A stretch of 64,000 nt of DNA from Clostridium_AD sp937920395 (GCA_052274345.1 DAVZGP010000008.1:1-64000); one strand, 5' to 3'. Shown: positions 8,917 through 18,866, counted from the stretch's first letter. The notes: a model not told the origin generated them from the letters alone. Numbers and translations: made by a program.

Positions 8917-9055
8917 CTAATGTCTGCTCCCTTCTAAAAATAATTTGTAATTTTTTATTATAATCTATTAGTAACTTAAATACAATTAAAATCGTATTAA
9001 TATAGATCCATTTATTTTTTTATTACTACTTAACGAATTAAATTTTATCAACTTT

Positions 9056-9964
9056 TTATAATTCCTCCTTGAGCGTCCTCTTTGTTCTTATCAAACATAT
9101 TGCACATATTACTAATACAGTACCAACTATCTGCATAAGTGCAATATGTTCATGTAATATAAAAAATGATAATAACATAGCAGTTGGGATTTCTAGATTT
9201 CCTATTATAGATACCTTGAGTGACCCTATATATTTTATAGCTGCATATAGTAATGTTAAAGGAATAATTTCACAAAATATGGCAAGAATCGTTGTATATA
9301 TTAAAAGATTTTTAGTTATATCACCTCTAAAAACAAATAGAGGAAATTTATATATTATAAGACTTATTAACGAAAAAAGTGTTGAGTAGGCATTAATTGT
9401 TAAAGGCCTAATCCCCTGTAATTTTTCTTCACTATAAACATTCATAAAGGCATAAAACATTGCACATATTAAAGCAAATATTACTCCTTTAATTGAATAC
9501 TTAGGCTGGCTTGATAAAATATCCAGGGTTAAAATACAACCAAAAAATGCCAAAAACACAGCGAAGATTTTTATGTAACTTATCGAGTTCTTCTTGAATA
9601 ATGCAGAATATATAAATACCATTATAGGATATGTATATAATAATATAGCCACCATTTGAATAGGTAAATAGTTGTAGGCTGTATAATAAAATACTGTCAT
9701 GAATGTATTTCCAACAATTCCAAGTACAGCCAGTCTTAATAGTTGCTCCTTTGTTACCTTAAAGGACTCCCTATTAAAAATATATATGATTACAAACATT
9801 AATGGAACAGCTATAATATATTGAAGTGTTAATAAACTTATAGAATCAATTCCAAGACTAGAAGCTAGTTTTACAAATAACCCTGCACTCCCGAATAATA
9901 TAGCAGAAAAAATCGAATAAATATACCCTTTGCCAAGTAAAATAGTATTATACCTCCAGTACAT
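9056..9964 (-). CDS. EamA/DMT-family transporter
   Basis: The 302-residue protein has ten predicted membrane helices in two repeated halves, as in the drug/metabolite transporter superfamily. Typical family features are FSAILFGSAGLF at the start, YYTAYNYLPIQMVAILLYTYP in the third to fourth helices, and HEHIALMQIVGTVLV in the last pair. The substrate cannot be told from sequence. The ATG at 9964 has no ribosome site before it. A strong GGAGG lies inside the coding region (near 9953) and is better spaced for an in-frame ATT codon eight codons in, so the true start is uncertain by a few residues. Confidence 0.85.
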   Translation of the reverse strand: MYWRYNTILLGKGYIYSIFSAILFGSAGLFVKLASSLGIDSISLLTLQYIIAVPLMFVIIYIFNRESFKVTKEQLLRLAVLGIVGNTFMTVFYYTAYNYLPIQMVAILLYTYPIMVFIYSALFKKNSISYIKIFAVFLAFFGCILTLDILSSQPKYSIKGVIFALICAMFYAFMNVYSEEKLQGIRPLTINAYSTLFSLISLIIYKFPLFVFRGDITKNLLIYTTILAIFCEIIPLTLLYAAIKYIGSLKVSIIGNLEIPTAMLLSFFILHEHIALMQIVGTVLVICAICLIRTKRTLKEEL

Positions 9965-10160
9965 AAATCTAATATTTTATATGTTATAGTTATATTCTAA
10001 CAAATTCATACCTAAAAAGCCACAATATTTAATTATAAGTTACATTAATAGGTTAGACATTTATGTTCGTATGTTATAAAATTGTATTATCATAATTATA
10101 AAATATATTATGATTTCTACTAATAATAAAAAATTAAATTCATAAGTACAATCAAAGGAT

Positions 10161-11519
10161 GTGTTAAAAATTAAAATTCAGTCGTTACTCAGTATATTAG
10201 TTTCAAAATTTATTATGAAATTATCAAAGTCTATATTTCAAGGTGGCACTAATTTCCCGGGTAAAATTGCCTTAAAGCTTGATAAAAACATTTTGAAAAC
10301 AATTGCTAATAATTATGATGTTATACTTATAACCGGTACTAATGGTAAAACCACAACAACAAGTATGATTTATAGCATCATAAAAGATAGTAAAAGGCCG
10401 GTAATCACCAATAATACTGGTGCAAATATGTATACAGGAATAGTTGCTTGTTTTATTTCAAATTATTCATTTAAAAAATCAACTGAGAAAAAAATTGCAG
10501 TTATAGAAGTTGATGAGGCTAATCTAAAATTTGTAACCGAATATATAACTCCAAAAATAATTACTATAACTAACCTATTTCGGGACCAAATGGATAGATA
10601 TGGAGAAGTTTATACAACTCTAAAGAAAATACTTGTCGGGATTGAAAAAGTTCCTGAATCAACTCTTGTGCTTAATGGAGATGAGTCTTTATTTGGAAAC
10701 TTGAATCTTACAAATAAAGTGATATACTATGGTTTTGAAACTAAAATTAATGAAAATAAAACTGTAGATATAAATGCAGATGCTAAATTTTGTACAATCT
10801 GCAAATCAGCCTACAGTTATAATTTTATAACCTACAATCATCTTGGAGACTTTTATTGTCCTTCATGTGGATATAAAAGGCCAAAACTTACATACTTCGT
10901 AGATAAAGTTATTGAACTAAATACTAGTGGTTCGTCTGTTTCTATTAATAATAAAGAATATTACATAAATCAACCAGGCACTTATAATATTTATAACGCC
11001 TTATGTGCATACTCTGTAGCCAAGGTTCTTGGCACTCCAGATAATACTATAGCAAGCTCTCTTAAAACCGTAGCTAGTAGCTTTGGTAGACAAGAAACTC
11101 TAAATATTGATGGCACGGAGGTTAAAATAATATTGGTTAAAAATCCTGCAGGTTATGACGAAGCTGTAAACACTATCAATCTTGATAAACGTAAAATAAA
11201 CTTATCTCTCCTTTTAAATGATAATTATGCAGATGGTAAAGATGTTTCTTGGATTTGGGATGTAAATTTTGAGCGTCTTACTAGTCTTGATGTTAACAAA
11301 GTTATGATATCAGGTATTCGTTTATACGATATGGCAATAAGGCTTAAAGTAGCTGGTTTTTCATCAGATTCATTCCTTCTTTGCAGCGATGAAGAAACAT
11401 TACTTAAAGAAATTAAATCTTGCAAGGGTGAAATAGTATATATCCTAGCAACCTATACTGCAATGATAAATTTAAGAAAATTTTTACACACTAAAGGTTA
11501 TATAAATAAAATTTGGTAA
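10161..11519 (+). CDS. murT: Lipid II isoglutaminyl synthase, ATP-binding subunit MurT
   Basis: MurT works with GatD to amidate the D-glutamate of lipid II, giving D-isoglutamine in peptidoglycan. The 452-residue protein has the Mur-ligase P-loop ITGTNGKTTT (57-66), the four-Cys zinc ribbon typical of MurT (Cys211, Cys214, Cys233, Cys236) and a C-terminal DUF1727 domain. gatD follows after 43 bases. The GTG at 10161 directly abuts AAAGGAT, which is too close for normal initiation. An ATT three codons later has better spacing, so the first residues are uncertain. Confidence 0.94.
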   Translation: MLKIKIQSLLSILVSKFIMKLSKSIFQGGTNFPGKIALKLDKNILKTIANNYDVILITGTNGKTTTTSMIYSIIKDSKRPVITNNTGANMYTGIVACFISNYSFKKSTEKKIAVIEVDEANLKFVTEYITPKIITITNLFRDQMDRYGEVYTTLKKILVGIEKVPESTLVLNGDESLFGNLNLTNKVIYYGFETKINENKTVDINADAKFCTICKSAYSYNFITYNHLGDFYCPSCGYKRPKLTYFVDKVIELNTSGSSVSINNKEYYINQPGTYNIYNALCAYSVAKVLGTPDNTIASSLKTVASSFGRQETLNIDGTEVKIILVKNPAGYDEAVNTINLDKRKINLSLLLNDNYADGKDVSWIWDVNFERLTSLDVNKVMISGIRLYDMAIRLKVAGFSSDSFLLCSDEETLLKEIKSCKGEIVYILATYTAMINLRKFLHTKGYINKIW

Positions 11520-11562
11520 AAAATCTAGTATAGTTAAAAATCTAATTCAGAAGGTGAATAAT

Positions 11563-12288
11563 ATGGAAATTAATATTTGTCATCTATATCCTGATTTATT
11601 GAATGTATATGGGGATGTAGGTAATATTTTAATACTAAAACACAGAGCAGAACTTCGTGGAATTGAAGTAAATATTGTTAATATATCTATGGGCGACAAT
11701 TTTAAAGCAGAAGATTACGATATAGTTTTTTTTGGAGGCGGCCAAGATTATGAACAAACTATAGTTTCTCCAGATTTAATAACTCTTAAAAAAGATTCAA
11801 TGGAAGAATATATAGAAAGTGGGAAAGTATTTTTAGCCATCTGTGGTGGATATCAATTACTTGGGAAATATTACACAACTCCAAGTGGTGAAAAAGTTGA
11901 CGGTCTTGGCATTTTGGATATTTACACTGAAGGTGGTGACAAACGGTTTATAGGCAACACAGTCATTCACAACGAAGCTTTTGATGAAACATATGTAGGC
12001 TTTGAGAATCACTCTGGAAGGACCTATATAAACGGTCTATCACCTCTTGGCAAAGTTGAAGTTGGATATGGTAATAATGGAGAAGATGGTTACGAGGGTT
12101 GCGTATATAAAAACACCTTCTGCACTTATTTCCATGGTTCATTATTATCTAAAAATCCTGAGCTTGCAGACAGAATACTTTCACTTGCCTTAAACAATAA
12201 ATATGATGAAGTAGCATTAACATCCTTAGATGATACTCTAGAAATTAAAGCAAAAGAATTTATAATAAACAGGGAAACTTCAAAATAA
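11563..12288 (+). CDS. gatD: Lipid II isoglutaminyl synthase, glutaminase subunit GatD
   Basis: GatD hydrolyses glutamine and passes ammonia to MurT for lipid II amidation. The 241-residue protein is a class I glutamine amidotransferase with the nucleophile in AICGG (Cys94) and the catalytic His in YFHGSLLSKNP (His191). These positions match the known Staphylococcus GatD closely. The start at 11563 was chosen because AAGGTG lies before this ATG; the GTG inside that site (11554) is unlikely. It forms an operon with murT. A structured repeat element lies just downstream. Confidence 0.94.
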   Translation: MEINICHLYPDLLNVYGDVGNILILKHRAELRGIEVNIVNISMGDNFKAEDYDIVFFGGGQDYEQTIVSPDLITLKKDSMEEYIESGKVFLAICGGYQLLGKYYTTPSGEKVDGLGILDIYTEGGDKRFIGNTVIHNEAFDETYVGFENHSGRTYINGLSPLGKVEVGYGNNGEDGYEGCVYKNTFCTYFHGSLLSKNPELADRILSLALNNKYDEVALTSLDDTLEIKAKEFIINRETSK

Positions 12289-12367
12289 TACCAGTATGAA
12301 TATGCCTAATAACTATTGTGTTACCACTCAGAAATCTTAAATTACATGAATATATAAGAGATACTGG

Positions 12368-12600
12368 TATGAATTTCGCCGGAAATGGCATCAAATAAGA
12401 AGAGCAGAAACATTGAAATTCCATTTAAAATTCTTCTTTTGTAAGTGTAAAATTCTCGTAAGACTTCCTGAAAGGAAGTCTAGCGAACCGGCAACGCCGA
12501 ATGTGAGTGTTAGAGTATTTTATATTTGCAAAAGTTTAGAATTTCTTAATGGAATTTCACGTTTCAAACTCTTATTTATGACATGCAGGAGAAATTCATA
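12368..12600. repeat. Structured mobile-type repeat, copy 1 (233 bp)
   Basis: The ends are inverted (TATGAATTTC and its complement) and almost the whole element folds into one long stem. Two inner hairpins lie at 12461-12481 (AGACTTCC with GGAAGTCT) and 12489-12499 (CGGC with GCCG), separated by the conserved TAGCGAAC and followed by GAATGTGAGTGTTAGAG. A second copy at 21163-21397 keeps the fold with compensating base changes. It lies between convergent genes (gatD and an HTH-TPR regulator) and encodes no credible protein. It could be a non-autonomous mobile element or a structured RNA. The 10-base ATACCAGTAT near 12290 is the complement of ATACTGGTAT at its left edge. Confidence 0.8.
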
Positions 12601-12644
12601 TGTTGTAACTAAAAAAAAGATGTAATTTTGGATAAATTCCAAAT

Positions 12645-13928
12645 TTACATCTTTTTTTCAAGTTGTAATGCCAAAGTAAAATACTTTATAGAATCAGCCA
12701 CATTAGATAACTTATGGTACATACTCCCCATTTCTAAATAACGAGCATATATGTCTTTCTTATTCCCAAACTTTAATAATGAATCTAAAGATAAATTCAT
12801 GTACATCTCTGCACTAGATACGCTTCCTTGTCTATCGAGAATAATAGCTTTAAAATAATAACTTTTTTCTATAAACTTAATATCATCTAAATTGATCGCA
12901 TAGTTTAATACTTCATCAGAAATACGCTGTGCAAGCTCCACCTCATCATTTTTAATAAGTTCTTCAACACAATCAAGCATAAATTCAACTAATCCTACCT
13001 TATCGTCTCTAGGATATACACTTAACCCCCGGCTTATATATTCAACTGCTTTTTCTTTCATATTACAGTCAAACATGGTTGCTCCATAGTTGAAAATAGC
13101 CCTTGCCTTATAAGGCGACTTATCTTTATATAACTCATAAGACTTTTGCTCATATTTTTGAAAATCACCATTCTTCATTCTTATAGATAAAACAGCTAAC
13201 ATATGATAAATCTGTGCTGCGCGAAGATTTGTATCCACATGCTTAACCAAATCTAATAATCTTTTTCCTACTTCAAAAGCACGGTCATAATTTTCTAGCT
13301 TAATATTGCAAGCAGCCTCGCTATACGTGACTATTATTAACTTTTTATAATTCAAATTACCACTACCATAAAGTCCTTTTCTAACATTACGGTAATAACT
13401 CGACGCTTGAAGAAAATCTTCTTTTATGTATAGATGTCTTGCCATATCTATATAATATGTTAACTTATTATCCTCTACAGATGTTTTTAAATATAAATCA
13501 TAGTACTTTGAAGTAATAGCTTGGGTGTTCTCAAAATCTTTTTTATCTAAGTGAAAATTAAATAACATGTGCATTAATTGAATAGCTAAATCATAATAAT
13601 TATATTTTTCAGCAACATCCAAATTATAAGTTACATTAGTTTTGTAAGTCTCATCTTTAACATCCACGTTACCATTGTTTAAGGCATTTTCCTTTAATAT
13701 TTTAATATTTCCCTTAACTTGCTCAAACACATTTTCATTTAAATACTCAATATCTATGTCTAATTCTTTACTAATTAATTCTAATATCCAAGGTTCTGCT
13801 ATGACCTTATTATTTTCTATACAACTCATTTTAGATACTGATATTTTATCATCACATATCTCTCTAAGTGTATATCCTTTATATATTCTACTTCTTTTTA
13901 TCTTTTCTCCCGTTGATAATATTTTCAT
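12645..13928 (-). CDS. HTH-TPR transcriptional regulator, paralogue 1
   Basis: The 427-residue protein has an N-terminal Xre-type helix-turn-helix (about residues 3-60, starting near ILSTGEKIKRSRIYKG), then about 350 residues of helical repeats with TPR character. This layout is shared by the peptide-responsive RRNPP regulators (PlcR, Rgg, PrgX type) and by some sporulation regulators. The partner gene at 13985-15283 has the same layout and a similar start region. No small secreted peptide gene was found next to it. AGGTG precedes the ATG at 13928; an upstream GTG overlaps this site. Its targets and any inducer are unknown. Confidence 0.82.
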   Translation of the reverse strand: MKILSTGEKIKRSRIYKGYTLREICDDKISVSKMSCIENNKVIAEPWILELISKELDIDIEYLNENVFEQVKGNIKILKENALNNGNVDVKDETYKTNVTYNLDVAEKYNYYDLAIQLMHMLFNFHLDKKDFENTQAITSKYYDLYLKTSVEDNKLTYYIDMARHLYIKEDFLQASSYYRNVRKGLYGSGNLNYKKLIIVTYSEAACNIKLENYDRAFEVGKRLLDLVKHVDTNLRAAQIYHMLAVLSIRMKNGDFQKYEQKSYELYKDKSPYKARAIFNYGATMFDCNMKEKAVEYISRGLSVYPRDDKVGLVEFMLDCVEELIKNDEVELAQRISDEVLNYAINLDDIKFIEKSYYFKAIILDRQGSVSSAEMYMNLSLDSLLKFGNKKDIYARYLEMGSMYHKLSNVADSIKYFTLALQLEKKM

Positions 13929-13984
13929 TGTCATCACCTATCCACAAATTGAATAATCCATTTATAAAATTTTCATAAATAGTT

Positions 13985-15283
13985 TTAATTAATTATTCCT
14001 AGTCTTTTAAATAACTCTACACCTTCATTTAAATATTTAGCTGCATCTAAACTTCTGCCACCATCCACATAGAATTTTCCAATCATTATAGATATTTCAG
14101 CTGCATCCTTTAGTTTATCTTGCTGCTTCACAAACTCTAATGCTTGAAGTAATGTGGTTTCTGCTTCACCCTTATTGTCCTCTAATAAATCAATTCTATA
14201 TTTTAATAGATAATACTTGCATAATGCTGTATTATTACCATCTTCTATATAATCTAGTATATGACCTAACGACTCTTTAGCTTTACTTACAGACTTAAGC
14301 TTAATGTAATTTTTACAAATGTTAACTAAAGTATCTATTAATTTTAAGTCATTAGTATTTTGCCTAATTTCCTTAGCCTTATTTAGGTGTATAAATGACT
14401 CTTCCATATTTTCAAACTCATAAAATAATCTTCCTAAATTATTTTCTATCTCTGATATATAAGTCAAATTATTAATTTCTTTGAATACTTTTAAAGTAAT
14501 CTTCGAGTATTTTATAGCATTTTTGATGTCACCTTTTTTATTATATCCATCCGCGAGTAATAGGAGTGAATTAGCATACTCTTTTTTACTACTAATCTGA
14601 TTGAATTTTTCCTTAGCTAAATATGAATATTTAATAGCATTCTCCATATTTTCTAATTTAAAATAAGTATAACCTATATAATAATATATTTCGCCCAGGA
14701 GAAAATCATTTCCCATTTGATTGTCTATAAAAACTTTTTCAGCTTGCTTAAAATAACTTGAGGCAGACTGATATCCCCTTAGCTTAAGAGTTATTTTCCC
14801 TAACTTTAATAAAGTTTTAATTATCTCTTCATAAGAATTATTTTTAATAAAAACTACATTTGCAGAAAGAAAAACCTGTTGAGCTGACGCAATATCGTGT
14901 TGTTCCATATATATATCGCCTCTTAAAGATAAGTTCCTAGCTCTTCGATATTCTAATTTATATTTTTCACAAAAATATATAGATTTATCGATGTTTTGCT
15001 CAGCCTGCAATAGATCACTATTTAAAATTTGAGCTTCAGCAATATTTTGGTAGAACAAACATATTCTATCAGCTTGAGCTTCCTCTGACTCCATTAGATA
15101 TTCAACCGTAGTATTTAAATTATTTGCAAGATATTCTAATAAATCCATACTTGGATTAGATTTACCGGATTCAACTAAACTAATTTGCCCTGGAGTTATC
15201 CTACTACCTGCAAGGTCTTTTAATGTCATGTTAAGTTCTTTTCTTTTTCTCTTTATCTTTTCTCCCATAGATAGTATTTCCAT
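13985..15283 (-). CDS. HTH-TPR transcriptional regulator, paralogue 2
   Basis: The 432-residue protein has an N-terminal Xre helix-turn-helix (SMGEKIKRKRKELN, then ITPGQISLVESGKSNPS, about residues 5-60), followed by roughly eight TPR-like repeats to the end. AAAGGA lies 9 bases before the ATG at 15283. It is transcribed ahead of paralogue 1 with a 56-base gap, so the two may be co-transcribed. The DNA-binding end is closer to the Xre consensus here than in paralogue 1. A role as a cytoplasmic sensor of a peptide or protein partner is inferred from the architecture only. Confidence 0.85.
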   Translation of the reverse strand: MEILSMGEKIKRKRKELNMTLKDLAGSRITPGQISLVESGKSNPSMDLLEYLANNLNTTVEYLMESEEAQADRICLFYQNIAEAQILNSDLLQAEQNIDKSIYFCEKYKLEYRRARNLSLRGDIYMEQHDIASAQQVFLSANVVFIKNNSYEEIIKTLLKLGKITLKLRGYQSASSYFKQAEKVFIDNQMGNDFLLGEIYYYIGYTYFKLENMENAIKYSYLAKEKFNQISSKKEYANSLLLLADGYNKKGDIKNAIKYSKITLKVFKEINNLTYISEIENNLGRLFYEFENMEESFIHLNKAKEIRQNTNDLKLIDTLVNICKNYIKLKSVSKAKESLGHILDYIEDGNNTALCKYYLLKYRIDLLEDNKGEAETTLLQALEFVKQQDKLKDAAEISIMIGKFYVDGGRSLDAAKYLNEGVELFKRLGIIN

Positions 15284-15420
15284 AATCACTCTTCCTTTAC
15301 AACATGGTAATAAAATAGTACTAATTTATATAAATCGACAATTTTAATTCAATTATAACATAGTTCACCTATAATATTGTAAATATATGAATAGATTTCG
15401 AATTTTTACTTTAAATATTA

Positions 15421-15462
15421 AAGACTCCAAACCATGTGTTTATTAACATAGTTTAGAGTCTT
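15421..15462. terminator. Long hairpin terminator after the YtxH-like gene
   Basis: AAGACTCCAAACCATGT and a largely complementary arm ending AGTTTAGAGTCTT form a stem of about 17 bp. It follows the stop codon of the YtxH-like gene on the minus strand, and T-rich DNA follows on both sides. Confidence 0.75.
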
Positions 15463-15473
15463 TTGAATATTAA

Positions 15474-15650
15474 TTATAAAATACGGTCCTTCATATTATC
15501 ATATATGTCGCCTGCCATATTCATTACCATCTTTCCGGTCTTTTTAGCTCTTCTTCTTGTGTTTCTATCCATATTAGGAATTAACATCATGCCTGCTGCT
15601 ACACCAATTATTGCACCTGCTGTAATTGTTGACACAAATCTATTTTGCAT
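15474..15650 (-). CDS. YtxH-like small membrane protein
   Basis: This 58-residue protein begins MQNRFVSTITAGAIIGVAAG. An N-terminal glycine/alanine-rich hydrophobic helix (about residues 6-25) is followed by a basic Arg/Lys segment (30-40) and an amphipathic helix. This is the usual pattern of YtxH-domain proteins, which are often general-stress or envelope proteins of unknown mechanism. AAAGGGTG lies about 10 bases before the ATG, and a strong terminator follows the stop, so this is an independent small gene. A reading frame on the opposite strand (15463-15705) is its shadow. Confidence 0.75.
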   Translation of the reverse strand: MQNRFVSTITAGAIIGVAAGMMLIPNMDRNTRRRAKKTGKMVMNMAGDIYDNMKDRIL

Positions 15651-15826
15651 AAATTACACACCCTTTCTTTATTTATTTACTCTTTATAGGATGTGCATTT
15701 TTTAATTTTTTAATGTATTTTTTAAAATTAATAATTATATATAATAGTAAAAATAAAAGTTTAATGACCTTTCATGGGCCTCAAAGATGATTTAATTTGA
15801 AGTACTTATGTTATAATATTAATTTT

Positions 15827-17884
15827 TTATGAATAAACATCTGAGAGTTCTATTTGTATGTTTTCATCACGCCCTCTTACATTGCTACTATAGAGCTTGT
15901 TTTCATGAAGTACCTTCTCTTTAGGAAGTCTTACTGTAAACTTGCTTCCCTTCCCAAATTCACTTTCAACATATATACTACCACCATGCAATTCAACAAT
16001 CGACTTAACTAAACTAAGACCAATCCCTGTACCTTCTGCATTTCTTGATAGCGATTTATCTACCTGCCTAAATCTATCAAATATTATATCCAAATGCTCC
16101 TCTTCAATGCCAATTCCATTATCTTTAACTGATATTTCAACAAATTTGCTTTCATTTTTAACATAGACTAATATCTCATCACCTTTATTTGAAAATTTTA
16201 TAGCATTTGATATAAGATTTAAGACTATTCTCTCAATTTTTTCTATATCACAAGCAATAATATTTTCCTCAAGGTCAGTATCAAAAATAATATTTAACCC
16301 CTTACTCTCAGTCAGATTAGTTAAAGACATCACAATTTCTTCTACAATTTCCACGATATTATTATTAGATAAGTTCAATTTGTAAAATCCAGCTTCTATT
16401 TTGGATAAATCAACTATGTTATTAATAATTTTAGATAATCTATAAGAATTGTGCTTAATGGATTCTATATATTTAATAATAGAATCCTTTTTATCATCAA
16501 GCGACCCACTATTACAATACATGCTAAATAACTGAGCCGTTGCAAATATAACATTTAGTGGTGTTTTAAGCTCATGCGATATATTAACAAGAAATTCTCC
16601 TTGCACTTTCAATGCTTTTTCCATAACTATATTAGATTTAATTTCAGGAGTAACATCTATTACTAAAATTAGTATTTCACGAATTTCCCCATTAACTTCA
16701 AATACTGGTTCAAATATAATATTCCAATATACTTCACTTCCATTTAAAATTAAAGTTTTTTTATTTAAATACTTGATTTTCTTATCCTTTAGAACTTCAT
16801 TTAAGCACTTATAGTATTCACTCTTTTTAAAGTTTTTAAATAAATCTTCAGTTTTATTACCTTTTATTTGGCTAATTGATTTAACACTCGGCTTAATCGA
16901 TTGAATAATACCAAATGCTTTTCTATTAATATCCACAATTTTAAAATTTTGATGTGATAATCGAACAACAGGTAAATCAAACGTATTTACCATTCTATTT
17001 AAAAATTCATAACGGCTTCTTGTAATTTCTTCATGCTTAAAATAGTCTGTCATATCTCTACTGCAAAGAACTCCCAAAGTAAATTTTCCATTACTATCAT
17101 AAATAGGTGTACCATTAATATCTACTTGTAATGTTTTATTTGGTGACTTAACTATCACTCTCATGTTTTTAAATTCTTCGCCCCTCATAAGTCTATTGGC
17201 TGGAATATTTTCGCTATCAATCTTCTCTCCATTAATATCATAAAACTCAGATGTATTATATCCATCACTTATATTGTCCAAAGTATTATAAGATGAGAGA
17301 AACAATTCCCTTGATGTTTTATTTACTAATATGTATTTACCTTTATCATCGAAAATAGCAATAGAGTCAGCTATATTTTCTATGATAGCTTCTAATTCCT
17401 TTTTCTGCTGCTCTATTTCTCTTGATTGGTTTATTGTTTCTGTAATATCATGAAAGCAGGATACTATTATAGTTAAATCACCCTTTGCATTATAAATGGG
17501 CGTTGAACTAATTTCTGCAAAGTATTCTTTATTAGGGTGGCATACAAAAATCTTAACATTCTTTGATTTTTCACCTCTTAATGCTCTAACTGATGGAAAA
17601 TCTTCATAAGGCACCTGATTGCCAAACATATCGAATACTTCAATATTCTTAAAAGCATCCGCTATATTAATTCCTATATCTGATTTATAAATAAGCCTCT
17701 TTGCTTCCGAATTCACCATTATGAAATCGCCCTTATTATTAGCAAACATTACTCCCTCAGATAAATTTTCAATAATACTGAGTAACTGAGTGTTTTGCTC
17801 CTCAATCTTCTGGTTTCGTTTTTCGAGCTTCTGGTTTCGATCTAAAATAATCTTATACTGCTGCTCAATATTTAAATTTTCCAA
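15827..17884 (-). CDS. Multi-PAS sensor histidine kinase, soluble
   Basis: The 685-residue protein has an N-terminal coiled coil (about 5-35), three PAS domains (about 34-148, 165-280 and 295-412), a HisKA domain with the phospho-accepting His437 in NISHELKTPLN, and a HATPase domain with NLISNAIKFS, DNGIGI and GTGIGLSLVKSIVELHGG. No membrane helix is visible, so the signal is probably cytoplasmic (redox, gas or small ligand). No response regulator is adjacent, making it an orphan kinase. In Clostridium, orphan kinases of this kind often feed Spo0A, but that is only a possibility here. It starts with TTG after GAGGTGG. Confidence 0.9.
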   Translation of the reverse strand: MENLNIEQQYKIILDRNQKLEKRNQKIEEQNTQLLSIIENLSEGVMFANNKGDFIMVNSEAKRLIYKSDIGINIADAFKNIEVFDMFGNQVPYEDFPSVRALRGEKSKNVKIFVCHPNKEYFAEISSTPIYNAKGDLTIIVSCFHDITETINQSREIEQQKKELEAIIENIADSIAIFDDKGKYILVNKTSRELFLSSYNTLDNISDGYNTSEFYDINGEKIDSENIPANRLMRGEEFKNMRVIVKSPNKTLQVDINGTPIYDSNGKFTLGVLCSRDMTDYFKHEEITRSRYEFLNRMVNTFDLPVVRLSHQNFKIVDINRKAFGIIQSIKPSVKSISQIKGNKTEDLFKNFKKSEYYKCLNEVLKDKKIKYLNKKTLILNGSEVYWNIIFEPVFEVNGEIREILILVIDVTPEIKSNIVMEKALKVQGEFLVNISHELKTPLNVIFATAQLFSMYCNSGSLDDKKDSIIKYIESIKHNSYRLSKIINNIVDLSKIEAGFYKLNLSNNNIVEIVEEIVMSLTNLTESKGLNIIFDTDLEENIIACDIEKIERIVLNLISNAIKFSNKGDEILVYVKNESKFVEISVKDNGIGIEEEHLDIIFDRFRQVDKSLSRNAEGTGIGLSLVKSIVELHGGSIYVESEFGKGSKFTVRLPKEKVLHENKLYSSNVRGRDENIQIELSDVYS

Positions 17885-17918
17885 TATACCACCTCAATGA
17901 TTTATATTATTTTGTATA

Positions 17919-18866
17919 TCACTTTATATTATTTTCTTTTAATAGATAAGTAATAAAATTTGTCTTTTCATCACTACTTAAGTTCAAAATTAATTTCTCA
18001 ATGTCTCCATTATTAATTTTATACTCATGAACAATCTCACTAAATGAATATATTTTATTTTGCTTCCTGTTAGGTTCCTTTTTAATCATAGAATTGTTAA
18101 CGGTATTAGAATCTTTAACAATTATATTTGCTTCTCCCTTTGCTGCTATTGAGCAAATTTGACTCTTTACCTCATCACTTGCTACATTTATAGTGTTACT
18201 TGTTAGCCACTTTTCCACAACTTTATCTGATTTTATTCCCAGTTGCTCCTTACATTTCTCATCCACAAGTTCATTAAATAAATCACCTGTATGGCTATCT
18301 ACTTTAACAAATATAACCTCTATTCCATTACCCATAAGTTCTTGCATTTTTTGATAATACTGTTTTGATGATTCCTCTTTCCTATCCCAGAACCCAGTAG
18401 CATGGTAACAAATCCCTATATAATCATGAAATATCACTACTTTCTTTTCTCCTATGCTTTGCGCATACTGGCATCCTTTTACTGCGCCTTCTAGTTCACC
18501 TGCAATTTGTCTTATATTTTTATTAGAATCACTTTTTCCTTTGCCGCTCTCTATATAAAAAACTACATCATCCCTCACTGCTACCATTCCATAAGAATAT
18601 TCCATCGTCCCTGAATTATAACTTCCATCCACATAAATATGAAGGATATCCTTTGGATAATTGTTATCTATCTTTTCTAAAATAACAGGAGCAGAATTTA
18701 AAAACTTTTCAGCTTCATTTCTATCCTCAAAGCTCTTATACTTTGCTCCTTTTACCCCTTTTACATATTTTAGGCACTCTGTCCAAGTACCAACTATTAT
18801 ATTTTCTATTTTTTCATTAGTATTAGAATTAAACCCTTCTTTTATAGCATAAACTTTCTTTCCCAT
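17919..18866 (-). CDS. rnhA: Ribonuclease H with viroplasmin domain
   Basis: The enzyme cuts the RNA strand of RNA-DNA hybrids. The 315-residue protein has an N-terminal viroplasmin-like RNA/DNA-binding domain (about 1-57), then an RNase H type 1 domain (about 74-212) with the catalytic acids Asp80 (YVDGSY), Glu124 (GELEGA), Asp148 (FHDY) and Asp202, plus HTG at 192-194. A further ~100 residues at the C terminus are not recognised. They are absent from short RNase HI proteins and hold no clear motif. AAGGAG lies about 13 bases before the ATG. It is a single gene. Confidence 0.9.
   Translation of the reverse strand: MGKKVYAIKEGFNSNTNEKIENIIVGTWTECLKYVKGVKGAKYKSFEDRNEAEKFLNSAPVILEKIDNNYPKDILHIYVDGSYNSGTMEYSYGMVAVRDDVVFYIESGKGKSDSNKNIRQIAGELEGAVKGCQYAQSIGEKKVVIFHDYIGICYHATGFWDRKEESSKQYYQKMQELMGNGIEVIFVKVDSHTGDLFNELVDEKCKEQLGIKSDKVVEKWLTSNTINVASDEVKSQICSIAAKGEANIIVKDSNTVNNSMIKKEPNRKQNKIYSFSEIVHEYKINNGDIEKLILNLSSDEKTNFITYLLKENNIK

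Noticed and set aside
12413..12625. 70-codon frame in the structured repeat
   Set aside because: It follows the stem arms of the repeat, has no ribosome site and is not kept in the second copy.
15463..15705. 80-codon plus-strand frame
   Set aside because: It is the antisense of the YtxH-like gene, which has a good ribosome site, a sensible protein and a terminator.
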